Assembly (NCBI GenBank): GCA_027214345.1
Contig: JAPWHR010000002.1
Coordinates: 450,301 to 514,300, forward strand
Direction of reading: 5' to 3'
Source of the DNA: Comamonadaceae bacterium G21597-S1
GTDB lineage: Bacteria > Pseudomonadota > Gammaproteobacteria > Burkholderiales > Burkholderiaceae_C
DNA: 64,000 bases
Shown here: positions 1 to 8,482 of the stretch, piece by piece
Position numbering within the stretch: position 1 is the stretch's first letter
Layout: each line of letters begins with the position of its first letter
Program-made: the position numbers and the translations under genes
Notes under the pieces: model-generated
Database searches by the model: none
The model's input: only the letters and a program-made list of their open reading frames with translations
Told to the model about the DNA's origin: nothing

Positions 1-327
1 GCCCAGGGCGCGCGCCTGGGGCAGGATTGGCACCGACCGATCGACCAGACCGCCGACAAGGCACTGGCAGCCCTGGCCGAGCAGATCGCTCGCTGGGAAC
101 TGCTGCCCACCGGCACCGAGGGTTATGCCAAGGCCGAGGTCACGGCCGGCGGCGTCGATACACGCTGCCTGTCGAGCCAGACCATGGAATCGACCCAGGC
201 CGGCCTGTATTTCATCGGCGAGGTGGTCGACGTCACCGGCTGGCTGGGAGGCTACAACTTCCAGTGGGCCTGGGCCAGCGCGTATGCCTGCGCGCGCGGC
301 CTGGCAAGCCGGCTGGCGGAGGCCTGA
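1..327 (+). CDS. BaiN/HI0933-family flavoprotein, C-terminal part
   Basis: This is the 3' end of a gene that begins before the window; 108 codons remain, read in frame from base 1. The protein carries the ending typical of HI0933-like (BaiN/YhiN) NAD(P)/FAD-dependent oxidoreductases: a Gly-Gly-Val-Asp-Thr turn, then MES, then the block [18 protein letters not shown] followed by FQWAW. In the family that last block closes the FAD-binding fold. The true substrate is unknown; the family is often annotated as an aminoacetone oxidase or a flavoprotein. It ends 142 bases before rpsU on the same strand, a neighbourhood common in Burkholderiales. Only the product family can be called because the N-terminal Rossmann motif lies outside the window. 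Confidence 0.85.
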   Translation, partial: AQGARLGQDWHRPIDQTADKALAALAEQIARWELLPTGTEGYAKAEVTAGGVDTRCLSSQTMESTQAGLYFIGEVVDVTGWLGGYNFQWAWASAYACARGLASRLAEA

Positions 328-337
328 TCATCGGAGC

Positions 338-343
338 TATAAT
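338..343 (+). promoter_or_regulatory. Candidate -10 box of the rpsU promoter
   Basis: A perfect TATAAT lies 11 bases after the stop of the upstream flavoprotein gene, in locally AT-richer sequence, and 126 bases before the rpsU start. No good -35 is visible 16-18 bases upstream (GGCGGA at 315-320). The call rests on the -10 and its position between two co-directional genes. Confidence 0.5.
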
Positions 344-366
344 TTGCGGCTTTGCTGGCGACTGCC

Positions 367-393
367 GGCTCTTTGTTCGAAGCAACAAGAGCC
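367..393 (+). other. Hairpin in the rpsU 5' leader
   Basis: GGCTCTT and GTT on the left pair with AAC and AAGAGCC on the right, with one bulged T and a six-base loop. It lies about 24 bases after the candidate -10 box, so it would be in the transcribed leader. There is no T-tract after it, so it is not a typical terminator. Confidence 0.4.
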
Positions 394-469
394 CCGATGT
401 TGCGGCGACCAGCAGATATCAGCCCGGGTCTGCGATCTTGCCCAGGCACATTTTGGAACCCGAATACCC

Positions 470-682
470 ATGACCACCATCCGTGTAAAAGAAAACGAGC
501 CGTTCGACGTCGCACTGCGCCGTTTCAAGCGCACCATCGAAAAACTGGGCCTGCTGACCGACCTGCGCGCCCGCGAGTTCTACGAGAAGCCGACCGCCGA
601 GCGCAAGCGCAAGAAGGCGGCCGCGGTCAAGCGCAACTACAAGCGCATCCGCTCGATGCAGCTGCCCAAGAAGCTGTACTGA
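470..682 (+). CDS. rpsU: 30S ribosomal protein S21
   Basis: A 70-residue, strongly basic protein beginning [21 protein letters not shown] and ending in a Lys/Arg-rich tail, as in bS21. The start carries the family's usual N-terminus. S21 binds the 30S platform near the anti-Shine-Dalgarno sequence and supports initiation. The only purine tract upstream is GGAA at 455-458, 11 bases from the ATG, so the ribosome binding site is weak. A leader hairpin and a TATAAT box lie upstream and a strong terminator follows at 797-835. The gene sits before yqeY as in related genomes, but the dnaG-rpoD genes that often follow are absent here. Confidence 0.97.
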   Translation: MTTIRVKENEPFDVALRRFKRTIEKLGLLTDLRAREFYEKPTAERKRKKAAAVKRNYKRIRSMQLPKKLY

Positions 683-796
683 TCCCTGCCCCAGCGCGGG
701 CTTGCCGACCGTCAGCGGTCTTCTCGTGCATGTACCGGGTTCTCCCGGGCCATGCATCCCCCCGGGAACCAGGTACGACCTGGACGAGAGGCCAGG

Positions 797-835
797 AACC
801 CGCGCCGGGTCATCCGGACGCGGGTTTTCGCGTTT
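797..835 (+). terminator. Rho-independent terminator after rpsU
   Basis: AACCCGCG (797-804) pairs with CGCGGGTT (819-826) and an inner CCGG pairs with CCGG around a short loop, with one bulged A. A T-rich run, TTTTCGCGTTTTT, follows. It ends 20 bases before the yqeY start, so it should end most rpsU transcription and may limit read-through into yqeY. Confidence 0.8.
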
Positions 836-854
836 TTGGAAACGAGGTAACACC

Positions 855-1316
855 ATGGCACTCAAGGACCAGATCACCGAAGACATGAAGGCGGCGATGC
901 GCGCCAAGGACAGTGCACGCCTGGGGACGATCCGGCTGCTGTTGGCGGCATGCAAGCAAAAGGAAGTCGACGAGCGGATCACGCTCGACGACACGGCCGT
1001 CACCGGCATCATCGACAAGCTGGTCAAACAGCGCCGTGATTCGATCGCCGCGTTCACGACCGCCGGACGCCAGGACCTGGCCGACAAGGAAAGCGCCGAG
1101 CTCGTCGTGCTCGAGGGCTACCTGCCCCAGCGCATGGACGCCGCCGAAGTGCGCGGCGCGATCGACGCGATCGTCGCCGAACTGGCCAACGAGCTGGGCC
1201 GCAAGCCGGCAGCCGGCGACATGGGCCGCGTCATGGGCGTGGCCAAGACCCGCCTGGCCGGCAAGGCCGAGATGGCCCAGGTATCGGCGGCCGTCAAGGC
1301 CGCGCTGGCGGGCTGA
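855..1316 (+). CDS. GatB/YqeY domain protein
   Basis: A 153-residue protein of the YqeY family: an N-terminal helical region (MALKDQITEDMKAAMRAKD), the conserved LRLLLAA-type helix and a C-terminal GRKPAAGDMGRVM segment that resembles the tail domain of GatB. The family is linked to amidation or quality control of mischarged tRNA, but no activity is firmly assigned to the free-standing protein. The start has GAGGT about 6 bases upstream. It lies directly after the rpsU terminator and converges on pmbA. A 14-bp perfect palindrome (1332-1345) follows the stop but has no T-tract. Confidence 0.92.
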   Translation: MALKDQITEDMKAAMRAKDSARLGTIRLLLAACKQKEVDERITLDDTAVTGIIDKLVKQRRDSIAAFTTAGRQDLADKESAELVVLEGYLPQRMDAAEVRGAIDAIVAELANELGRKPAAGDMGRVMGVAKTRLAGKAEMAQVSAAVKAALAG

Positions 1317-1392
1317 ACCACCCGCCGGGAAGGGGCCGCGGCCCCGGTCCCATGTGCGGCGCGCCGGCCGGGCGCGACGACGCGGCGGAACG

Positions 1393-2775
1393 TCAGTTGC
1401 CCGCCACCTTCATCTTGCCGATCAGCACCGAGCCGACCGTCTTGGCGCCGAAGTTGTAGGTGTCCGCGCCCACGGCCTCGATGTCCTTGAGCATGTTCTT
1501 CATGTTGCCGGCGATCGTGATCTCGTGCACCGGGTAGGCGATGCGCCCGTCCTCGACCCAGAAGCCGCTGGCGCCGCGTGAATAGTCGCCGGTCACGTAG
1601 TTGACGCCCTGCCCCATCAGTTCGGTCACGAACAGGCCGCGGCCAAGCTTGCGCAGCATCGCGTCGAGGTCGTCGCCCGATTGCGTCTGGCGCGAACGCA
1701 ACACCAGGTTGTGCGAGCCGCCGGCATTGCCGGTGGTGCGCATGCCCAGCTTGCGCGCCGTGTAGCTGCTCAGGAAATAACCCTTGACCCGTCCCGCCTC
1801 GACCACCATTCGCGGCGCGACCCGCACGCCCTCCTCGTCGAACGGCGAACTGCCCTTGCCGCGCTTGATGAACGGGTCTTCCTCGATGTCGATGTGCTTG
1901 GGCAGCACCTGCTTGCCCAGCGAGTCGAGCAGGAACGAACTCTTGCGGTACAAGGCACCGCCGCTGATGGCCTGCACGAAGGCACCCAGCAGGCCGGCCG
2001 CCAGCGGCGACTCGAACAACACGGGGCAATTGCGCGTGGATATCTTGCGGGCACCAAGCCGGCTCAGGGCCCGCTCGGCGGCATAACGCCCGATACGCTT
2101 CGCGCTGGCCAACTCGTTCGCGTCGCGCATCGAGCTGTACCAGGCGTCGCGCTGCATGTCGTCGCCGATCGACGCGATCGGCGAGACCGAGATCGAATGC
2201 CGCGAACTCGCGTAACCACCGCGGAAACCATGGGTATGCGCGCTGAAGAAGTGCGACTGCTGCGCCGACACCGCGGCGCCTTCGCTGTTGGTGATGCGCT
2301 TGTGGGTGCCCAGCGCGGCGGCTTCGCAATCCATCGCCAGCTCCGCGGCCTGCTCGCTGGTCACCGCCCAGGGGAAGAACAGTTCGAGTTCGTCCGCGGT
2401 GCGGGGCTGCGTCGCGATGTCTGCCTGGTCCGGCAGACCGGCCATCGGGTCCTCGGCCGTGAAGCGGGCGATGTCGTAGGCGGCCTGCACCGTCTGCCGG
2501 ATCGCGGCGGTGGAGAAGTCGGAGGTGTTGGCATTGCCACGGCGCTGGCCGACATACACCGAGATCGACAAGGACTTGTCGCGATTGCGCTCGACGTTCT
2601 CGAGTTCGCCCTTGCGCACCGAGACGCTCAATCCGCAGGCCTCGGACGCCTCGGCGGCCGCATCGGTGGCGCCGACGGTGCGGGCGTGGCGCAAAGCGGT
2701 GTCCACCAGTTCCTCGAAAAATGCCTGGCTGTAGCTGAAGCCGCTGTCGGCCTTGGTGGTTGCTTGTGGTTTCAT
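1393..2775 (-). CDS. pmbA: Metalloprotease-like PmbA (TldE) homologue
   Basis: A 460-residue protein of the TldD/PmbA family. PmbA (TldE) is the partner subunit of the TldD zinc protease, which matures some peptides and degrades unstructured substrates; TldE itself lacks the HExxxH zinc site, and none is seen here. Family-typical segments are KGELENVERNRDKSLSISVYVG near residue 60 and GASGFWVEDGRIAYPVHEIT near the C-terminus. The reading frame runs open far upstream, but the first 225 codons of that extension lie antisense to darP, so the ATG at 2775 (MKPQATTK) is chosen. It is divergent from darP with an 81-base gap. No tldD is in the window. Confidence 0.95.
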   Translation of the reverse strand: MKPQATTKADSGFSYSQAFFEELVDTALRHARTVGATDAAAEASEACGLSVSVRKGELENVERNRDKSLSISVYVGQRRGNANTSDFSTAAIRQTVQAAYDIARFTAEDPMAGLPDQADIATQPRTADELELFFPWAVTSEQAAELAMDCEAAALGTHKRITNSEGAAVSAQQSHFFSAHTHGFRGGYASSRHSISVSPIASIGDDMQRDAWYSSMRDANELASAKRIGRYAAERALSRLGARKISTRNCPVLFESPLAAGLLGAFVQAISGGALYRKSSFLLDSLGKQVLPKHIDIEEDPFIKRGKGSSPFDEEGVRVAPRMVVEAGRVKGYFLSSYTARKLGMRTTGNAGGSHNLVLRSRQTQSGDDLDAMLRKLGRGLFVTELMGQGVNYVTGDYSRGASGFWVEDGRIAYPVHEITIAGNMKNMLKDIEAVGADTYNFGAKTVGSVLIGKMKVAGN

Positions 2776-2856
2776 GATGGCCTGTTTACGTGGGCGACTA
2801 TGATACTTGGCTGTCAGAACACAGGCCGACACCGGCCGCCAAGCCCGTACCCGTCC

Positions 2857-3507
2857 ATGCCCCGCAAACCCAAAAAAGGCTATTTCGTCTCCGGCCAGTT
2901 CGTCGCCGAAGGCAGCGAGCTGGACCTCGAGCTCAAGCGCGAGCTCAAGGGCGGCGACGCGCCCAGCCGCACCGAGCGCAAGCGCGAGAGCACCGAGCTG
3001 CAGAAACTCGGCCAGGACCTGCTGACGCTGCGCGGCGACCTGATGGCGCGCCTGGCCCTGCCCGACAAGCTGGTCGAGGCGCTCGATGAAGCCAACCGCA
3101 TCAGCAACTTCGAAGGCAAGCGGCGCCAGATGCAATTCATCGGCAAGCTGATGCGACAGCTCGATGCCGACACGCTGGAGGCGGTGCGCACGACACTGGC
3201 GGAGCAACACCGCGGCTCGGCCAGCGACGCACTGGCGCTGCACCAGGTCGAACAGTGGCGCGACCGGTTGATCGCCGACGATGCGGCCTTGTCGGAATGG
3301 GTGCAGCAATACCCGCAATCCGACAGCCAGCAGATGCGCGCGCTGATCCGCCAGGCGCGGCGCGATGCAAAGCCGACCGTGGCCGGCGAGACGCCGCGCC
3401 ACGGCAAGGCCTATCGCGAGCTGTTCCAGCTGATCCGCGCGCAGTTGCACGACCCCAAGGACAACGAGGAGCCCCTATCCCATGCCAGCAGCCAACCCGA
3501 CATCTGA
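2857..3507 (+). CDS. darP: Ribosome-associated protein DarP (YjgA, DUF615)
   Basis: A 216-residue protein of the YjgA/DUF615 family. Recognisable parts are the start MPRKPKKGYFVSG, the SRTERKRESTELQKLGQDLL helix near residue 40, and the segment RRQMQFIGKLMRQLDAD near residue 90. DarP binds the 50S subunit and helps late assembly. It is longer than the roughly 180-residue enterobacterial protein, mainly through a C-terminal extension rich in Gln and Arg. Its last 26 bases overlap mog in another frame, which suggests co-translation. It is divergent from pmbA, the usual arrangement in Burkholderiales. Confidence 0.93.
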   Translation: MPRKPKKGYFVSGQFVAEGSELDLELKRELKGGDAPSRTERKRESTELQKLGQDLLTLRGDLMARLALPDKLVEALDEANRISNFEGKRRQMQFIGKLMRQLDADTLEAVRTTLAEQHRGSASDALALHQVEQWRDRLIADDAALSEWVQQYPQSDSQQMRALIRQARRDAKPTVAGETPRHGKAYRELFQLIRAQLHDPKDNEEPLSHASSQPDI

Positions 3508-4090
3508 GCCGGTCCGTATCGGCATCGTCTCGATCAGCGACCGCGCCTCCAGCGGCGTGTACGAAGACAAGGGGCTGCCGGCGCTGCAGGAATGGCTGGG
3601 CCGCGCGTTGCGCAACCCGCTGCACTTCGAAGCGCGCCTGATCCCCGACGAACAACAGCGCATCAGCGCGACGCTGATCGAACTGGTCGATGCGGGCTGT
3701 TCGCTGGTATTGACCACCGGCGGCACCGGCCCGGCGCTGCGCGACGTGACGCCGGAGGCCACGCTGGCCGTGGCCGACAAGGAAATGCCGGGTTTCGGCG
3801 AGCAGATGCGGCAGATCAGCCTGCGGTTCGTTCCGACCGCCATCCTGTCGCGGCAGGTCGCGGTGATCCGCGGCAAGAGCCTGATCATCAACCTGCCGGG
3901 CCAGCCCAAGGCCATTGCCGAGACACTGGAAGGGCTGCGAGACGCCCAGGGCGCCAGCATCGTGAACGGCATCTTCGCGGCCGTGCCGTATTGCATCGAC
4001 CTGATCGGCGGACCGTACCTGGAGACGGACGACACGGTGTGCAAGGCGTTCCGGCCCAAATCGGCGCAACGCCCCGCGCCGCAGGCCTGA
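3482..4090 (+). CDS. mog: Molybdopterin adenylyltransferase Mog
   Basis: A 202-residue protein of the MoaB/Mog fold, which adenylates molybdopterin with MgATP before molybdenum insertion. Visible motifs are IGIVSISDRASSG near the N-terminus, TTGGTGPALRDVTPEAT near residues 79-95 (the nucleotide and pterin loop) and IINLPGQPKAI near residue 137. Length and motif order fit Mog better than MoaB, which lacks the long C-terminal segment. The start overlaps the end of darP by 26 bases, so the two are probably co-translated. No other molybdenum cofactor gene is near. Confidence 0.95.
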   Translation: MPAANPTSEPVRIGIVSISDRASSGVYEDKGLPALQEWLGRALRNPLHFEARLIPDEQQRISATLIELVDAGCSLVLTTGGTGPALRDVTPEATLAVADKEMPGFGEQMRQISLRFVPTAILSRQVAVIRGKSLIINLPGQPKAIAETLEGLRDAQGASIVNGIFAAVPYCIDLIGGPYLETDDTVCKAFRPKSAQRPAPQA

Positions 4091-4159
4091 CGGCGGAGTC
4101 GACCCGGGCTCCCGCCGGTTCGGGTTCAGCCTGGCGCGGCAGCCGCCCGCAATAGCCGC

Positions 4160-4933
4160 CTACTTGCCGACCAGTTCGTTGAGCTTGTCGGCCTTGAAGT
4201 CGCCGTCGCGGCAGGCGTCGGACGGCACGCAGTCGCCTTGGGCGCGACCTTCGGCCAGGGTGCCGATGGCCTGCCACAACATCGCGATCTGGTGTTCCTG
4301 CGACGACGCGTTGTCGATCAGTCCGCGCATCGCCAGGCTCAGCGGGTCGTCGTTCTGGGTCACGCCGTAGGCGGAGAAACCCATCTTGGACGCGGCCGCC
4401 TCGCGCTTGGCATCGGCGTCGGCCTGGATGATGCGCGCCGGGTTGCCCACCGCCGTGGCGCCCGCCGGCACCGGCTTGGTCACCACCGCATTGGAGCCGA
4501 TCTTGGCGCCGTCACCGACGGTGAAGCCACCCAGCACCTGGGCGCCGGCGCCGATGATGACGTCGCGCCCGATGGTCGGGTGGCGTTTCGTGCCCTTGTA
4601 CAGCGAGGTGCCGCCCAGGGTGACGCCGTGGTAGATGGTGCAGCCGTCGCCGATCTCGGCGGTCTCGCCGACCACCACGCCCATGGCATGGTCGAAGAAC
4701 ACGCGTTCGCCGATCTTCGCGCCCGGATGGATTTCGACGCCGGTCAGCCAGCGCGCGATGTGCGAGATGAACCGTCCGAGCCAGGTGAAACCGTGCACCC
4801 AGCACCAATGTGCCGGCCGATGCAGCATCAAGGCGTGCAGGCCCGGGTAACAGGTCAGCACCTCCCACTTGCTGCGCGCGGCAGGGTCGCGTTCGAGGAT
4901 GCACTGGATGTCGGAGCGGAGTCGGGCAAACAT
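4160..4933 (-). CDS. cysE: Serine O-acetyltransferase
   Basis: A 257-residue serine acetyltransferase, which makes O-acetylserine from serine and acetyl-CoA as the first step of cysteine synthesis. Left-handed beta-helix hexapeptide repeats run from about residue 65 ([19 protein letters not shown]) to 165, including [16 protein letters not shown] and [20 protein letters not shown] with the active-site His-Asp. The N-terminal helical part is short and the C-terminal tail after residue 170 is long and not conserved. It follows trmJ on the same strand with a 9-base gap. Confidence 0.94.
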   Translation of the reverse strand: MFARLRSDIQCILERDPAARSKWEVLTCYPGLHALMLHRPAHWCWVHGFTWLGRFISHIARWLTGVEIHPGAKIGERVFFDHAMGVVVGETAEIGDGCTIYHGVTLGGTSLYKGTKRHPTIGRDVIIGAGAQVLGGFTVGDGAKIGSNAVVTKPVPAGATAVGNPARIIQADADAKREAAASKMGFSAYGVTQNDDPLSLAMRGLIDNASSQEHQIAMLWQAIGTLAEGRAQGDCVPSDACRDGDFKADKLNELVGK

Positions 4934-4942
4934 GCCCCGAGT

Positions 4943-5722
4943 CTATTCGCTGGCGCGCGCGGCTGTCAGCAGCATGGCCTTGGCGACACCTCTGAGGATA
5001 TGGACTTCCTCCTGGGTCACGGCGGCGCGATTGAAAAGCTGGTTGAGGCGCGGCATCAGCTTGCGCGGCGCATCGGGATCCAGGTAACCGATGGCGGTCA
5101 AGGCCTCTTCCCAGTGCGCCAGCAAGCCCGCCACCGCCTTGGCGTCGGCCGCCTGCGGGGCCGACGCCGGAGACTGCTCGGCATACCCTTGCAGCGCCTG
5201 GCGCCACTCATAGGCGATCACCTGCACCGCGGCGCCCAGGTTGAGCGAACCGAAATCCGGATTGGTCGGAATGCTCAGGGCCGCATGGCAGCGGTAGACG
5301 TCCTCGTTGCGCATGCCGAAGCGCTCCGAGCCGAACAGGAAGGCGACACCCTGCGGCGGCGCGACCGGTTCGCCCCGACGGGCCTCGTCCGAGGGCTGGA
5401 GCAGTGGCCTGCCGCCGGTCAGGCGTGCGAAGCAGTCGCGCGGGCTCATCGTCGGCGGTCCGAAGTCGCGTGGCGTCATCGCCGTGGCCAGCACATGGGT
5501 CACGCCGTCCAGGGCCTCGTCCAGTGTCTCGACGATACGCGCGCCGGTGAGCACGTCGAGTGCGCCACTGGCACGCTGGATGGTCTCCTCGCGCCGCAAC
5601 ACATTGGCCCAGCGCGGCGCCACCAGCACCAGGTCGTGGAAGCCCATCACCTTCATCGCACGGGCAGTCGCGCCCACGTTGCCGGCATGGCTGGTGTTGA
5701 TCAATACGAATCGTGTCTGCAT
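4943..5722 (-). CDS. trmJ: tRNA (cytidine/uridine-2'-O-)-methyltransferase TrmJ
   Basis: A 259-residue SPOUT-fold methyltransferase expected to methylate the 2'-O of residue 32 in tRNA with S-adenosylmethionine. Family motifs are [18 protein letters not shown] at residues 7-24, [15 protein letters not shown] near the middle and [19 protein letters not shown], which together form the knotted SAM site. The ATG at 5722 places the first motif at the usual distance; an upstream in-frame start (5785) would add 21 residues rich in Gly and Arg and is not favoured. It lies just upstream of cysE and divergent from suhB. Confidence 0.92.
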   Translation of the reverse strand: MQTRFVLINTSHAGNVGATARAMKVMGFHDLVLVAPRWANVLRREETIQRASGALDVLTGARIVETLDEALDGVTHVLATAMTPRDFGPPTMSPRDCFARLTGGRPLLQPSDEARRGEPVAPPQGVAFLFGSERFGMRNEDVYRCHAALSIPTNPDFGSLNLGAAVQVIAYEWRQALQGYAEQSPASAPQAADAKAVAGLLAHWEEALTAIGYLDPDAPRKLMPRLNQLFNRAAVTQEEVHILRGVAKAMLLTAARASE

Positions 5723-5890
5723 GGCGGCGATTGTCTCAGCGCCGCCACGCCCCCGGCAGGGCGGTACGGGCGCGCCGCGTTTCATGGGAAAATGCGCGCT
5801 TGCCCGTGGCCATCGCGCCGCGGATCGATGCTCCTGCTTCCTGTGCGGCCCGCCTGCTGTGTCCTGCGGCCGAACCGAAACCTACAAACC

Positions 5891-6847
5891 ATGCCGTCCC
5901 CCAACCTCCACCCGATGGTCAATGTCGCCGTCAAGGCCGCCCGCGCAGCGGGTTCCATCATCAACCGCGCCGCGCTCGACGTCGAATCGGTGCGGATCTC
6001 CCAGAAGCAGGTCAACGACTTCGTCACCGAAGTCGACCATGCCAGCGAGAAGGTCATCATCGAGACGCTGCTCGGCGCCTATCCCGGCCACGGCATCCTG
6101 GCCGAGGAATCCGGCAACGAACATGGCGCCCAGGACTCGGAATTCGTGTGGATCATCGATCCGCTGGACGGCACGACCAACTTCATCCACGGCTTCCCGG
6201 TCTATTGCGTCAGCATCGCGCTGGCCGTCAAGGGCAAGATCGAACACGCGGTGATCTACGATCCCTCGCGCAACGACCTGTTCACCGCGACCAAGGGCCG
6301 CGGCGCCTTCCTGAACGACCGCCGGATCCGCGTGTCCAAGCGTATCCAGATGAAGGAAAGCCTGATCTCCACCGGCTTCCCGTTCCGCCCGGGCGACGAC
6401 TTCCCCCGTTACCTGGCGATGATGGGCGACGTGATGCAGCGCACGGCCGGATTGCGCCGACCCGGCGCGGCGGCGCTGGACCTGGCCTACGTGGCGGCCG
6501 GATTCACCGAAGGTTTCTTCGAGACCGGCCTGCAGCCCTGGGATGTCGCAGCCGGTTCGCTGCTGGTCACCGAGGCCGGCGGCCTGATCGGCAACTTCAG
6601 CGGCGAGTCCAACTTCCTGGAACAGAAGGAATGTCTGGCCGGCAACCCCAAGATCTACGCGCAGCTCGTGTCCATCCTGGGCCGATACAGCAAGTTCGCC
6701 AGCGCCGGCGAAAAGGCCGAGGTGCGCAGCAAACTGCAGATGACACGCGCCGCCGCGCAGGCGGACAAAGCGGGTGCCGCGGCAGCGCCGGCGTCGCTGT
6801 CCGACCAGCCGCCAGCCGCAGCTGGCAACGCCGACGCGCCGTTCTGA
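5891..6847 (+). CDS. suhB: Inositol-1-monophosphatase SuhB
   Basis: A 318-residue inositol-phosphatase-family protein with both metal motifs: [15 protein letters not shown] around residues 87-101 and [19 protein letters not shown] near 217. It hydrolyses myo-inositol-1-phosphate with Mg; SuhB in enterobacteria also joins the rRNA transcription antitermination complex. The core matches the usual 265 residues. After about residue 280 there is an Ala/Pro/Gln-rich tail of some 35 residues that looks disordered. It is divergent from trmJ, as is common in Burkholderiales. Confidence 0.94.
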   Translation: MPSPNLHPMVNVAVKAARAAGSIINRAALDVESVRISQKQVNDFVTEVDHASEKVIIETLLGAYPGHGILAEESGNEHGAQDSEFVWIIDPLDGTTNFIHGFPVYCVSIALAVKGKIEHAVIYDPSRNDLFTATKGRGAFLNDRRIRVSKRIQMKESLISTGFPFRPGDDFPRYLAMMGDVMQRTAGLRRPGAAALDLAYVAAGFTEGFFETGLQPWDVAAGSLLVTEAGGLIGNFSGESNFLEQKECLAGNPKIYAQLVSILGRYSKFASAGEKAEVRSKLQMTRAAAQADKAGAAAAPASLSDQPPAAAGNADAPF

Positions 6848-6891
6848 CCGCCGGCCCATACCCATTCGTTCCACCGCGACCGGACAGCCGC

Positions 6892-8247
6892 ATGACAACA
6901 CCCCGCTCCATTGCCGAGCCACGCCGCGACACGCCGGTGCTCGGCCACTATGACGTGGTCGTGCTCGGTGGCGGACCTGCCGGCATCATGGCCGCCAGCG
7001 CCGCGGCACGGGTCGGCAGCCGCACGCTGCTGATCGAGTCCTACGGTTTCCTCGGCGGCATGGGCACGGCCGCCGGCGTGACCAATTTCTGCGGCCTGCA
7101 TGCCAACGTGTTCGGCAACATCGAACAGGTCGTGCACGGCCTGGCCGACGACCTGCTCGCACGCATGCGTGCACTCGGCGGGCTCAACGAACCGCACACC
7201 GTGTTCGGCGACCGCATCGCGGCCCAGGCCTACGACAACGCGGCATTCAAGCTGGCGGCCGACGCCCTGGTGCTGGACAGCGGCGCCGAGATCCTGTTCC
7301 ATGCCCTGGCCGTGGGGGTCGTGATGGACACGGCACGCACGGTGCAGGCACTGCTGATCGAGACCAAGTCCGGCCGCCAGGCGGTGCTGGGCACGGTGTT
7401 CATCGATTGTTCGGGCGACGGCGATCTCGCCGCCCATGCCGGTGCCGCGTTCGAGAAAGGTACGGATGGCCGGGGCATGATGTACCCGTCGACGATGTTC
7501 CGGGTCAACGGGGTGGACCCGCTGCGCGCCGCGGACACGCCCAGGACGATTGCCGGATTCATGGAACAGGCCGAGGCCGCCGGCCGGCGATTCGCGCGCA
7601 AGGGCCCGATCGTGCGGCCGCAGAAAAATCCCGCCGAATGGCGCGTCAACGTGACGCAACTGTCCAACGACGACGGCACACCGGTCGACGGCACGAACGC
7701 CGTGCAACTCAGCGCGGCCGAAATCCAGGGCCGGCGCCAGGCCGTGGACTTCTTCGGTTTCCTGCGCGAGAGCGTGCCCGGCTTCGAACAGGCCTACCTG
7801 CTCGAGATCGCACCGCAGATCGGCGTGCGCGAGACACGCCGCATCCTGGGCGACTACCAGCTGAGCGAAGACGACGTGCTGCAATGCGCCAGTTTCGACG
7901 ACACGATCGGCGTCAACGGCTGGATGGTCGAGGAACACGTGGCCGGCAGCGTCGCGCTGCGCTGGCAGGACATCCCGAACTGCCGCGGCTACAACCACCT
8001 GCCCTGGCGCATGCTGCTGGTGCGGGACATGGACAACCTGCTGGTGGCGGGGCGCTGCGCATCGATGACGCATGGCGGCCAGTCGGCGGCGCGGGTGTCG
8101 GGCGGCTGTTTCGTCATGGGCCAGGCGGCCGGCACGGCGGCGGCGATGGCCGCGCACGCCGGCGTGGCGCCTCGGGCGCTGGACGTCCGCGCGCTGCAGG
8201 CCCGGCTGCGCACCGATGGGGCGTGGCTGGGCGACGGCACCGACTGA
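6892..8247 (+). CDS. FAD-dependent oxidoreductase (FAD_oxidored family)
   Basis: A 451-residue flavoprotein of the PF12831 type. The dinucleotide-binding motif DVVVLGGGPAGIMAA starts near residue 21, a second FAD contact DCSGDGDLAAHAGA lies near 175, and the C-terminal LLVAGRCASMTHGG then QAAGTAAAMA completes the FAD site. There is no signal peptide. The substrate is unknown; relatives are annotated as hydroxylating or dehydrogenating oxidoreductases of small acids. It follows suhB by 44 bases on the same strand and may be read from the same promoter. Confidence 0.8.
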   Translation: MTTPRSIAEPRRDTPVLGHYDVVVLGGGPAGIMAASAAARVGSRTLLIESYGFLGGMGTAAGVTNFCGLHANVFGNIEQVVHGLADDLLARMRALGGLNEPHTVFGDRIAAQAYDNAAFKLAADALVLDSGAEILFHALAVGVVMDTARTVQALLIETKSGRQAVLGTVFIDCSGDGDLAAHAGAAFEKGTDGRGMMYPSTMFRVNGVDPLRAADTPRTIAGFMEQAEAAGRRFARKGPIVRPQKNPAEWRVNVTQLSNDDGTPVDGTNAVQLSAAEIQGRRQAVDFFGFLRESVPGFEQAYLLEIAPQIGVRETRRILGDYQLSEDDVLQCASFDDTIGVNGWMVEEHVAGSVALRWQDIPNCRGYNHLPWRMLLVRDMDNLLVAGRCASMTHGGQSAARVSGGCFVMGQAAGTAAAMAAHAGVAPRALDVRALQARLRTDGAWLGDGTD

Positions 8248-8358
8248 ACCCGGCGCCGCCGCGCCACGATGGCATCGGGGAAATCCCCCATAGCCTGTGG
8301 GTTCTATGCGACAGTGCGCGGCAATGTGGTCCGGCCATGCGCCGCAAATCGCGGCCTG

Positions 8359-8374
8359 TGTGATCTTTGTCACT
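8359..8374 (+). promoter_or_regulatory. Candidate CRP/Vfr-type operator
   Basis: TGTGATCTTTGTCACT matches the CRP consensus TGTGA-N6-TCACA at nine of ten fixed positions. It lies 108 bases before the start of the large surface protein, in a 235-base intergenic region. A single match to a short consensus can arise by chance. Confidence 0.3.
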
Positions 8375-8482
8375 AAACTGTTTGCAATGCCGCTTACCGC
8401 CATGTAACACCGCTCCCGCCATGCGGGGGCAGGCTCCGTCGCCCGTCGGGACCTGCGTCGGTGTCAAACAGGGAACCGCCCA

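Noticed and set aside
1332-1345. Perfect palindrome GGGGCCGCGGCCCC between converging yqeY and pmbA
   Set aside because: It can form a hairpin, but there is no T-tract on either strand, so I do not call it a rho-independent terminator.
2776-3450. Long in-frame extension upstream of pmbA on the minus strand
   Set aside because: It lies antisense to darP and its sequence is low in conserved features; pmbA has its family N-terminus at 2775.
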